From: Paludibaculum sp.
Lineage (GTDB): Bacteria; Acidobacteriota; Terriglobia; Bryobacterales; Bryobacteraceae
Assembly (NCBI GenBank): GCA_029973955.1
Contig: JARKQJ010000254.1
Coordinates: forward strand, 1-58,601
Length of the DNA: 58,601 bases
Direction: 5' to 3'
A model generated the notes under the pieces. That model was not told where the DNA came from, did no database searches, and worked only from the letters and a program-made list of their open reading frames with translations. Below, in pieces: positions 40,696 through 48,637 of the stretch. Numbering within the stretch: the first letter of the stretch is position 1; every line of letters begins with the position of its first letter. The position numbers and the translations under genes are program-made.

Positions 40696-43024
40696 GACCC
40701 GCCTCCTCCCTGCCCTCCTCCTCTGCGCCACCCTGATGGCTCAGAAGCCCTTCTCCGCCGGCCCGCAACTCGACGCCCTCCTCAACGACGCCATCGCCAA
40801 AGACCAGATCCCCGGCGCCGTCTGCCTCATCGGCCGCCTCCAGCCCAACGGCGATCTCGACATCCTTCACTTCAAGGCCTACGGCTCCCGCGCCCTCGTC
40901 CCCTCGAAGGAACCGATGACCACCGACACCATCTTCGACGCCGCCTCCCTCACCAAGGTCATCGCCACCACCTCCTCCGTCATGCGCCTCTTCGAGCGCG
41001 GCCAGATCCGCCTCAACGACCGTGTCACCCAATATCTGCCCCGCTTCCAGAACGGCAAGAGCGAGATCACCGTCCGCCACCTCCTCACGCACTTCTCCGG
41101 CCTGCGCCCCGATCTCGATCTCAAGCCCGCCTGGTCCGGCTACGAGACCGGCATCGAAAAGGCCCTCATCGACAAGCCCGTCGCCGAACCCGGCGAGCGC
41201 ATGATCTACTCCGATATCAACTTCATCCTCCTCGGCGAGATCGTGCGCAAGGTCTCCGGCAAGCCGCTCGATCAGTTCGCCCGCGAAGAGGTCTTCACCC
41301 CACTGGGCATGAAAGAGTCCACCTTCAACCCGCCCGCCGCCTGGCGCGCCCGCATCGCGCCCACCGAGATCGACAACGGCGCGCCCCTGCGCGGCGTCGT
41401 CCACGACCCCACCACCCGCTTCATGGGCGGCGTCGCCGGCCACGCCGGCCTCTTCACCACCGCCGGCGATCTCTCCCGCTTCGCCGCCGCCATCCTCACC
41501 AAAGGCGCGCTGCCCGGAGGCATTACCTGGGTCTCCCCCCTCACCATTCAGAAATTCACCGAGCCCCAGACTCCGCCCATCCAGCCCACTCTCCGCGGCC
41601 TCGGCTGGGACATCGATTCGCCCTTCTCCTCCAACCGCGGCGAACTCTACCCCATCGGCTCTTTCGGCCACACCGGCTTCACCGGCACTTCGCTCTGGAT
41701 CGACCCCGTCTCCCGCTCCTTCGTCATCCTGCTCACCAACAGCGTTCACCCCAAGCTCCGCCCCGCCATCACGCCCCTGCGCGGCAAGGTCGCCACCATC
41801 GCCGCCGCCGCCCTCGGCATCGAAGCGCCGGGCGTCTCCCTCACCGGCTTCAACGAACTCCAGCCCCTGCGCGCCCTCGGCCGCAACGCTGAAACCCTCA
41901 ACGGCATCGATGTTCTCGACGCCGAGAAGTTCGCCCGCTTCCAAGGCAAGCGCGTCGGCCTCATCACCAACCACACCGGCCTCACCCGCGACGGCCGCCG
42001 CAACATCGACGCCATGCTCGCCGCCGGGGTCAGACTCACCGCCCTCTTCTCCCCCGAGCACGGCCTCCTCGGCCTCGAAGACCACGAGAACATCGGCCAC
42101 GCCAAGGACGAGAAGTCCGGCCTTACCGTCTACTCGCTCTACCAGGGCAAGGACCGCAAGCCCTCCCAGGCCATGCTGCAGCAGATCGACGTTCTCGTCT
42201 TCGACATCCAGGACGTCGGCGCCCGCTTCTACACCTACCTCTCCACCATGAAGAACGCCATGGAAGCCGCCGCCACCGCCAAGCTCCCCTTCTACGTCCT
42301 CGACCGCCCCAACCCCATCACCGGCGTCCACGTCGAAGGCCCCATGATCGACAGCAAAAACATTTCGTTCGTCGGATGTTCCATCATCCCTCTGCGCCAC
42401 GGCATGACCCTCGGCGAACTCGCCCGCCTCCTCAACACCGAAGAGAACATCAACGCCCAGCTCGAAGTCATCGCCATGAAGAACTGGCGCCGCCGCGACT
42501 GGTTCGACTCCGCCAATCTCCCCTGGGTCAACCCCTCGCCCAACATGCGCTCCCTCAACGCGGCGCTGCTCTACCCCGGCGTTGCCCTCATCGAATACGC
42601 GAAGAATTACTCCGTAGGCCGCGGAACCGACGCGCCTTTTGAGCAGATCGGCGCCGACTGGATCGACGGGCCGCAGCTCTCTTCCTACCTCAACAAGCGC
42701 ATGGTCCCCGGCGTCCGCTTCTACCCCGTCCGCTTCACGCCCACTGACTCGAACTTCAAAGGCAAGCCCATCCAGGGCGTCCGCTTCGTCATCGTCGACC
42801 GCGAAGGCTTCTCCTCGTTCCGCCTCGGCGTCGAGGTCGCCGTGGCGCTCCAGAAGCTCTACCCCGGCAAGATCGACTTCCAGGGCAGCGCCCGCCTCAT
42901 CGGTTCGCAGGAAGCCATCGACGCCATCGTCAAAACGGAAGACCCGCGCAATCTCGAACCGCGCCTCCAGGAGACCATTCAGCCCTTCCTCGAGAAACGC
43001 GCCAAGTACCTCCTCTACCAATAG
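40694..43024 (+). CDS. Fused serine hydrolase (AmiE/YbbE-like) and exo-muramidase (NamZ, DUF1343)
   Basis: 776 aa. Signal peptide LLPALLLCATLMAQ. Residues about 25-390 are a class C beta-lactamase fold with S85-L-T-K88, Y172-S-D and HTGFTG motifs. Residues about 398-776 are DUF1343: GLITNHTGLTRDG, LTALFSPEHGLLG, VLVFDIQDVGARFYTYLS, VLDRPNPI, YSVGRGTDAPFEQIGA. In Bacillus subtilis YbbE (AmiE) removes peptide from MurNAc and YbbC (NamZ) releases terminal MurNAc from glycan; here both are in one exported chain. Predicted role is stepwise peptidoglycan fragment degradation for salvage. Confidence 0.9.
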   Translation: MTRLLPALLLCATLMAQKPFSAGPQLDALLNDAIAKDQIPGAVCLIGRLQPNGDLDILHFKAYGSRALVPSKEPMTTDTIFDAASLTKVIATTSSVMRLFERGQIRLNDRVTQYLPRFQNGKSEITVRHLLTHFSGLRPDLDLKPAWSGYETGIEKALIDKPVAEPGERMIYSDINFILLGEIVRKVSGKPLDQFAREEVFTPLGMKESTFNPPAAWRARIAPTEIDNGAPLRGVVHDPTTRFMGGVAGHAGLFTTAGDLSRFAAAILTKGALPGGITWVSPLTIQKFTEPQTPPIQPTLRGLGWDIDSPFSSNRGELYPIGSFGHTGFTGTSLWIDPVSRSFVILLTNSVHPKLRPAITPLRGKVATIAAAALGIEAPGVSLTGFNELQPLRALGRNAETLNGIDVLDAEKFARFQGKRVGLITNHTGLTRDGRRNIDAMLAAGVRLTALFSPEHGLLGLEDHENIGHAKDEKSGLTVYSLYQGKDRKPSQAMLQQIDVLVFDIQDVGARFYTYLSTMKNAMEAAATAKLPFYVLDRPNPITGVHVEGPMIDSKNISFVGCSIIPLRHGMTLGELARLLNTEENINAQLEVIAMKNWRRRDWFDSANLPWVNPSPNMRSLNAALLYPGVALIEYAKNYSVGRGTDAPFEQIGADWIDGPQLSSYLNKRMVPGVRFYPVRFTPTDSNFKGKPIQGVRFVIVDREGFSSFRLGVEVAVALQKLYPGKIDFQGSARLIGSQEAIDAIVKTEDPRNLEPRLQETIQPFLEKRAKYLLYQ

Positions 43025-43026
43025 CC

Positions 43027-44814
43027 ATGCCGACGCTCACCCGCCGCTCTTTCCTGCCCGCGCTTGCCTCGCCCCTCCTGGCCGCGCCTGCGGCCAGCTT
43101 GCAAACGCCCGCCGCGGCTGCACCCACGCGGCCTAACATCGTCGTCATCCTCGCCGACGACCAGGGCTGGGGCGACCTCTCCGTCCACGGCAACTCCAAC
43201 CTCGCCACACCCAACATCGACTCCCTCGCCCGCGACGGCGTCATCTTCGACAACTTCTACGTCTGCTCCGTCTGCGCTCCCACCCGCGCCGAGTTCCTCA
43301 CCGGCCGCTACCATCCCCGTTGCGGCGTGCGCGGTGTCTCCACCGGCCTCGAACGCATCAACCTCGACGAACGCACCATCGCCAACGCCTTCCTCGACAA
43401 CGGCTACCGCACCGCCGCCTTCGGCAAGTGGCATAGCGGCTCGCAGTTCCCCTACCATCCCAACGCCCGCGGCTTTCAGGAATACTACGGCTTCACCTCC
43501 GGCCACTGGGGCCAATACTTCGATACCGAACTCGACCACAACGGCCGCCTCACCCGCGGCCGCGGCTTCATCATCGACGACCTCACCGATCACGCCCTCC
43601 AGTTCATCGAACAAAACCGCCGCAATCCGTTTTTCTGCTATCTGCCCCTCAACACCCCGCACTCGCCCATGCAGGTGCCCGACCGCTGGTATCGGAAGTT
43701 CGCCAACTACCAGCCGAAGATGCTGGCCACCGATCCGAAGCAGGAAGACCTGCTCATGACCCGCGCCGCCCTCGCCATGGTCGAGAACATCGACTACAAC
43801 GTCGGCCGCGTGCTCTCGCAGCTCGACCGCTTCCAGCTCTCGCGCGATACCGTCGTCGTCTACTTCTCCGACAACGGCCCCAACTCCTGGCGCTGGAACG
43901 GCGGCATGAAGGGCCGCAAGGGCTCGCTCGATGAAGGCGGCCTGCGCGCCCCGCTGTTGATGCGCTACCCCGCTCAGGTTCCCGCCGGCCTCCGTATTCC
44001 CCAGATCGCCGGCGCCATCGATCTCTTCCCCACCCTCGCTACTTACGCCAGTGTGAACTTCGGCGCCGGCAAACCCCTCGACGGGCGCCCCCTGCAGCCG
44101 CTGCTGCGGAAATCACCAGGCGCCTGGCCCGAGCGGCTCCTCTTCTCCATGCAAAGCGGCCGCTCCTCGGTACGCAGCCAGCGCTTTCGCATGGACCCCG
44201 CCGGCGCCCTTTTCGATATCGAGCACGACCGCGGCCAAACGCACAACGCCGCCGCCGAGTTCCCTGCCGAGGCCGCCCGATTGCGGAACGCTCTCGACGA
44301 CTGGAACCGCGAGATGCTCCCCCTGGTGGGCAAGGACGACCGCCCCTACACCGCCGGCTTCTCCGAATATACGCTGCTTCCCGCTCGCGACGGCGTCCCC
44401 CACGGTGGAGTGAAGCGCTCCTCCATTCATCCCAACTGCTCTTACTTCACCAACTGGTGCTCGACCGAAGACACCATCACCTGGGACGTCGAAATCGGCC
44501 GCGCCGGCCTCTATGAAGCCGCCATCCATTACGCCTGTCCCGCCGCCGATCTCGGCGCGGCCATCGAACTCTCCTTCGGTCCCGAACGCACGCAGGCCGT
44601 AATCGACAAAGCGTACGACCCGCCCGTGATCGGCCCCGCGCAGGACCGCGCCCCGCGCAGCGAGTCCGTCGTCAAGGACTTCATCCCCCTCCCCTTGGGC
44701 AACATCGCGCTCGCCAGGGAGCGCGGTCTCCTCACTCTCCGAGCCACCCGGATTCCCCACTCGCAGGCCGCCGAGGTCCGGTACCTCACCCTGCGCTTCC
44801 TGCGCCCGGCCTGA
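43027..44814 (+). CDS. Tat-exported sulfatase with extra C-terminal beta domain
   Basis: 595 aa, starting 2 bp after the AmiE-NamZ gene. Twin-arginine signal TRRSFLPALASPLLAAPAA. Sulfatase S1 motifs: NIVVILADDQGWGDL (metal ligands), C83-A-P-T-R87 formylglycine site in CSVCAPTRAEFLTGRYH, and GKWHSGSQ. It also has FSDNGPNSW. The last about 130 residues, from FSEYTLLPARDG on, form a separate domain (FTNWCSTEDTITWDVEI, GLYEAAIHYACP), probably carbohydrate-binding. Substrate is likely a sulfated glycan. Confidence 0.92.
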   Translation: MPTLTRRSFLPALASPLLAAPAASLQTPAAAAPTRPNIVVILADDQGWGDLSVHGNSNLATPNIDSLARDGVIFDNFYVCSVCAPTRAEFLTGRYHPRCGVRGVSTGLERINLDERTIANAFLDNGYRTAAFGKWHSGSQFPYHPNARGFQEYYGFTSGHWGQYFDTELDHNGRLTRGRGFIIDDLTDHALQFIEQNRRNPFFCYLPLNTPHSPMQVPDRWYRKFANYQPKMLATDPKQEDLLMTRAALAMVENIDYNVGRVLSQLDRFQLSRDTVVVYFSDNGPNSWRWNGGMKGRKGSLDEGGLRAPLLMRYPAQVPAGLRIPQIAGAIDLFPTLATYASVNFGAGKPLDGRPLQPLLRKSPGAWPERLLFSMQSGRSSVRSQRFRMDPAGALFDIEHDRGQTHNAAAEFPAEAARLRNALDDWNREMLPLVGKDDRPYTAGFSEYTLLPARDGVPHGGVKRSSIHPNCSYFTNWCSTEDTITWDVEIGRAGLYEAAIHYACPAADLGAAIELSFGPERTQAVIDKAYDPPVIGPAQDRAPRSESVVKDFIPLPLGNIALARERGLLTLRATRIPHSQAAEVRYLTLRFLRPA

Positions 44815-44822
44815 AGCCCGCA

Positions 44823-46550
44823 CTACTTGATGGGGACCGGCACCTTGCTCCAGGTGAAGCTGAAGATGAACGCCGTCAGGTCGCTCATGCCCCCGTCCGT
44901 CAGCGGCGCCCGGAACTCGCCCACCCCGGCCGGGTTGTACGAGGCCACGTTCATCGAGGAATACCAGCCCTTCTTGGGATCCAGCACATCGGCCTCCGAA
45001 ACGCGCGGCAGCTTCTTCAGCACCGGCGAAGGGATGACCATCTGCCCATCGGAGCCTTTCGCCACGCAAACCCAGATCCGGCTCACAATCTTCGACGGAT
45101 CCTCCGGCGCCGGCCCCTTCACCAGGCCGTTGATGTTGACGATGTCCTCCGGCCCGCCCCCCGTCCACGTCACCAGCAGGTCCTTGCTGGTGTCGATCTC
45201 CTTGGTGGCGTCCATGTTCGACCACGTCAGCTTCGGGCTCACGTCCAGCTCCACCGAGAATGGGCCCACCACTTCACCGCCCACACCGGTCAGCGTGTGA
45301 TGACCCGGCGTCACGCGCAGCCCCGGCGTCTGCTGGAACGGCGCCGGTGCGCCATTGAAAAGACTGTTCAGAATTACGTTGTACTGGTTCAACCCGGCCT
45401 GCGGATCCGTAATCCGCGGAATCGTCAGCGACCAGGCCGGTCCCTGCAAATCCATCTGCGGGCCCGCGTCCACATACACGCCGCCCAGCGGCCCCTCCAG
45501 CGCGTCGTGAACCACGCAGCGGTTCTCGTCATACGCCTGCGCCAATTGAATATTCGCCGCCATCACCGCCACGTCTTCCGCCGTAAAGCGCACGAACCCG
45601 CCCGTGAACTGATCCACCTCGGATTCATAGGTGAATCCGGCCGCGCTCGACTTCCCCAAAAGGTGCACCAGCGTGAATCCGCCCCGAATCACCGAACCGC
45701 CCGCCGCCAACGCAGCCAGCTCCTCCGCCGTGTACCCCAGCGGGTGCTTGCAGCTCGTCTCCTCCGGCCCCAGAATCGGGATTGAAACCGTCTGCGAGGC
45801 CGTCTCCCCGATCACGATCTGGAACGGCGCCACGCAGCCGGTGGGCAGCCCCTCGGCCGGCAGCGTCACCGTCACCAGGTCGTAGCCGGGCCGCGCCGGA
45901 TTGCGCCCCACGTAAGTCGCCACCGCTTCCTGCCCGCCGATCACCAGCTTCGCGTCCGCCACGGAGCCGCCCAGCGGAGGTTCGTTGTCCGCACCCTCAA
46001 TCGGCCCCAATCCGGTGGCGTCCAGTTCCAGCGTCACCCCCGCCGGCACCGCCGCGGCCAGGGTCACCTGGACCGGCTCCATCCCTTCGGCCAGCACGCG
46101 CGCCGAAACCATCCCGCCGGAGCTGCCCGTGTTGGTGATCAGCCCGAAATTCCTCTCCGCCACCTTCACCGCAACGCTGTTGCTGACTTCGCCATTCACA
46201 CTCACCGTCACCTTGTAGTCGCCGGCCTGCAGCGTGGAGGGCACGATGCCCACGATCCGTCCGGGCGCCGCCGAGATCAGCCACGCCGCGCTCGCCGGCC
46301 CGCTCGGCGACGCCGTCAACTGCACCGTCACGCCGCCCAGTTCCTGCCCGTACGGCGGCTCCGAACTCAGCGCCTCTGCCGGCCCCAGTCCTTCCCCCAC
46401 CACCTCAAATACCGATCCGCGCGCCAGCACGGAGCGGTTCGCCACCGTCGCCAGGCTGCGCACCCCGCCTGTTTCCGTGATCTTCGGCTTGGCCTCCACG
46501 GCGGCCAAGAGAGTGATAGCTACGGCGATAGCGGCGACTGCCCGATTCAT
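44823..46550 (-). CDS. Secreted protein with TIGR03437-type (Solibacter) repeat domains
   Basis: 575 aa from ATG 46550 (AGGAGG 5-6 nt upstream). Signal peptide VAAIAVAITLLAAVEAK. At least two beta-sandwich repeats of the form GSVFEVVGEGLGP...GRIVGIVPSTLQAGDYKVTVSVNG and ATYVGRNPARPGYDLVTVTLP resemble TIGR03437, common in Solibacter exported proteins. The C-terminal half (LTWSNMDATKEIDTSKDLLVTWTGGG) is another beta domain. Structural or adhesive role suspected. Confidence 0.78.
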   Translation of the reverse strand: MNRAVAAIAVAITLLAAVEAKPKITETGGVRSLATVANRSVLARGSVFEVVGEGLGPAEALSSEPPYGQELGGVTVQLTASPSGPASAAWLISAAPGRIVGIVPSTLQAGDYKVTVSVNGEVSNSVAVKVAERNFGLITNTGSSGGMVSARVLAEGMEPVQVTLAAAVPAGVTLELDATGLGPIEGADNEPPLGGSVADAKLVIGGQEAVATYVGRNPARPGYDLVTVTLPAEGLPTGCVAPFQIVIGETASQTVSIPILGPEETSCKHPLGYTAEELAALAAGGSVIRGGFTLVHLLGKSSAAGFTYESEVDQFTGGFVRFTAEDVAVMAANIQLAQAYDENRCVVHDALEGPLGGVYVDAGPQMDLQGPAWSLTIPRITDPQAGLNQYNVILNSLFNGAPAPFQQTPGLRVTPGHHTLTGVGGEVVGPFSVELDVSPKLTWSNMDATKEIDTSKDLLVTWTGGGPEDIVNINGLVKGPAPEDPSKIVSRIWVCVAKGSDGQMVIPSPVLKKLPRVSEADVLDPKKGWYSSMNVASYNPAGVGEFRAPLTDGGMSDLTAFIFSFTWSKVPVPIK

Positions 46551-46652
46551 TGGATCCTCCTGAGGCGATGCGCCCGTCCGGCGCGACTGCGGCTCTGTCC
46601 GAAAGGTGCCTCGGTCTGCGGACACCTATCTTTCAGCAACCTGGATGTGGCC

Positions 46653-46658
46653 AGTATA
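46653..46658 (-). promoter_or_regulatory. Candidate -10 element for the TIGR03437-like gene
   Basis: TATACT on the minus strand, preceded by GGT, lies about 100 bp upstream of the start codon. A long leader with TGTCCG (46596-46601) and CGGACA (46619-46624) half-sites lies between. No clear -35. Confidence 0.35.
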
Positions 46659-46739
46659 ACCTGAGAACAGCCCAGTCCTGACGCGCTCGTCAAGATTTAA
46701 CGCAGCCCTGAATCTAGACTCAGTCAGTACAGATTTCCC

Positions 46740-46768
46740 TTGTCCACCCTTTGGATTGGCCCTATGAT
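46740..46768 (+). promoter_or_regulatory. Sigma70-like promoter
   Basis: TTGTCC, 17 bp, TATGAT: 32 bp before the start of the gene at 46801, which also has AGAGGAGG about 10 nt before its ATG. One of the clearest promoters in the window. Confidence 0.6.
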
Positions 46769-46800
46769 GGTCCATCTCATTCAGAGGAGGCATCACTGGG

Positions 46801-47586
46801 ATGCATGTTGCACGTCTGTCCGTTCTTGCCGGCCTGCTGCTTGCCGCCGGTTCCACGTTCGCCCAAACGGCTCAACCGAGGCCAATCACCTCCGTCGCTC
46901 TGTTCAAGGTGACCCCGGACAAGATGGGGAACTTCATGGAAGTCATGAAGATATTTCCACCGGCCCTGGATAAGTTGCTGGCGGACGGCGCCATCACCGG
47001 TTACGGTGTGGATGCGGATGTCCTGCACACCGGCGGTCCAAACGTCGCGTTCTGGATCAGCGGGACGGGCTTTGCCTCCGTAGACATCTCGGAGAAGGCG
47101 ATCGAAGAAGCGATGAAAGCCAACCCGGACAAGATGAAGCTCGGCTGGAGCGCGACCGATTTCGCTTCGCACCGCGATCTCATCGTCCGGTCCGTGGAAG
47201 GGAAGATGGGCACCGTCCCGGCCGGTACGCTGCCCTACACGGACTTCGACGAAGAGAAGATCAAGCCCGGGAAGTTCGGTGTGGCGATGATGCTTTTCCG
47301 TCACTTCGAGAAGCCCGTGTTGGACAAGCTCGTGGACGACGGCGTCATCTACGGCTACTCGCTGGACGTGGAAGCCGTTCACACCACGGAGCCCAACCGC
47401 TGCTGGTTCCTGACGGTCCTGCCGAACCTCGCCGCCAAGGATAAGGTCCGCGCAGCCATGATGGCCGCCCGCGAGAAGCTCCCCGAATCCGACCGTCAGG
47501 CTCTCGACGAGATCGAGAAGGACGTTTTCGACTTCACCGCCCACCGCGATTCGATCTCGCAAGCGGTGATCTTCAAGTCGAAGTAG
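46801..47586 (+). CDS. Secreted hypothetical protein with internal duplication
   Basis: 261 aa. Signal peptide LSVLAGLLLAAGSTFAQ. Two similar halves: PDKMGNFMEVMKIFPPALDK with DGAITGYGVDADVLHT, then KPGKFGVAMMLFRHFEKPVL with DGVIYGYSLDVEAVHT. The pattern suggests two ferredoxin-like (dimeric alpha/beta barrel) domains in one chain. Function unknown. Base composition is balanced, unlike the C-rich sequence to its left. Confidence 0.78.
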   Translation: MHVARLSVLAGLLLAAGSTFAQTAQPRPITSVALFKVTPDKMGNFMEVMKIFPPALDKLLADGAITGYGVDADVLHTGGPNVAFWISGTGFASVDISEKAIEEAMKANPDKMKLGWSATDFASHRDLIVRSVEGKMGTVPAGTLPYTDFDEEKIKPGKFGVAMMLFRHFEKPVLDKLVDDGVIYGYSLDVEAVHTTEPNRCWFLTVLPNLAAKDKVRAAMMAAREKLPESDRQALDEIEKDVFDFTAHRDSISQAVIFKSK

Positions 47587-47727
47587 AGTCTCAGGCGGTG
47601 GGGCGAGGCGCAGGCCACGCCCCGCTGCAAGATCGGGGTTTGTGCCCGTGAACAGGGCTGGAGGGCGGTTTGCGCACCTGCGCGCGCATTCCTCTCAACT
47701 CATCCCAGCTAGAAGCAAACGCGCGTC

Positions 47728-47910
47728 CTATCGGGCCTTCGGCCGGATCTTGCGGACCCAGGCTTCCAACTGCTGCGCCGGTTGCTTGGGCACGGTCTTC
47801 GCCTTTGGAGTAGAGGAGCCGCTGTGCGTCACCAGGCAAAGGAGGCTCTGCTGGAAGCGAAGGATCTCCTGAAGATTGCTGTTGTCTTCCTGCATCGTAA
47901 TCGTTGTCAT
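47728..47910 (-). CDS. Small 60-aa protein, unknown
   Basis: ATG 47910 follows AGGAGG at 11-nt spacing. The product begins MTTITMQEDNSNLQEILRFQ and ends with a basic tail (AWVRKIRPKAR). It is soluble, with an amphipathic start, a central CLVTHSGSS and no known family. Competing frames in this stretch lack a ribosome site. Just upstream is a large inverted repeat that would lie in its mRNA leader. Confidence 0.5.
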   Translation of the reverse strand: MTTITMQEDNSNLQEILRFQQSLLCLVTHSGSSTPKAKTVPKQPAQQLEAWVRKIRPKAR

Positions 47911-47961
47911 CGGCGGAATCGCCTCCTGACTTTAGCGAGAATCTCTGTTTCTGGGAAAAGT

Positions 47962-48072
47962 GGACTCAAGGAGCGGGTTGGGTAGGGAGTAGAGGATTGT
48001 ACGAGGAACAGGGCTAGGTGAGGTGAGAGTGGAGGTCTGATCAGGGGAGATCAACTCACGCTCCTTGAGTCC
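47962..48072. repeat. Long-range 14-bp inverted repeat (possible structured leader)
   Basis: GGACTCAAGGAGCG (47962-47975) and its exact complement (48059-48072) enclose 83 nt. Inside are further pairings, including TGATC...GATCA close to the right arm. The 317 nt between 47911 and 48227 have no gene on either strand that I can support. The element may be a structured RNA leader for the 60-aa gene or a small mobile/palindromic element. Confidence 0.6.
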
Positions 48073-48215
48073 GCCCTGTAAATTCACAAACACGCTATCT
48101 CCTTATGCAGGAGGCGTGCCAAACTGCCGTCACATCAAATCAACGACTTACGAGCGGCCCGGCGTTTCAAAACGGGAGGCGTCTCAAAACAGTCCAGCCT
48201 CCCGATCGATTCCGG

Positions 48216-48637
48216 CACACCGGCCGGCTAGTTCAACGGCGTGATGGGGCGCGAGCTGTGGCCGGACTTGGCGTCGGCGATCTCCACGTTGTACTTCGCC
48301 AGGATCTGCGCCGTCTGCAGGTCGAGCTGCACGCGGGCGCGGCTGTAGCTGGCCAGGGCGGCGACTTCCCCGCCCTGCACCGTGGCGAGGCCGCGCTGCG
48401 TCTGCACCCCCTGGAAGGCGATGGCACACACCGTCCTGCTAGTTCAACGGCGTGATGGGGCGCGAGCTGTGGCCGGACTTGGCGTCGGCGATCTCCACGT
48501 TGTACTTCGCCAGGATCTGCGCCGTCTGCAGATCGAGCTGCACGCGGGCGCGGCTGTAGCTGGCCAGGGCGGCGACTTCCCCGCCCTGCGCCGTGGCGAG
48601 GTCGCGCTGCGTCTGCACCACCTGGAAGGCGGTGGAC
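48216..48637. repeat. 211-bp tandem duplication of the tolC 3' end
   Basis: Positions 48228-48424 repeat 48439-48635 with five substitutions in 197 nt (about 97% identical). The match continues about 12 nt past the stop codon with two differences. The duplicate lies directly downstream of tolC. Confidence 0.95.
48228..48424 (-). pseudogene. Detached duplicate of the last 65 codons of tolC
   Basis: It encodes the same C-terminal stretch as tolC (VQTQRGLATVQGGEVAALAS, then ...RPITPLN and stop) in the same frame, but without signal peptide, barrel or most of the helical domain. No start with a ribosome site is apparent. Almost certainly a duplication remnant. Confidence 0.85.

Noticed and set aside
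40670..43021. 783-codon minus frame opposite the AmiE-NamZ gene
   Set aside because: Composition is Gly/Ala/Asp/Glu with no domain, while the plus frame carries full enzyme motifs.
48228..48431. A separate 67-aa gene
   Set aside because: It is a near-identical copy of the tolC C-terminus without its own ribosome site.
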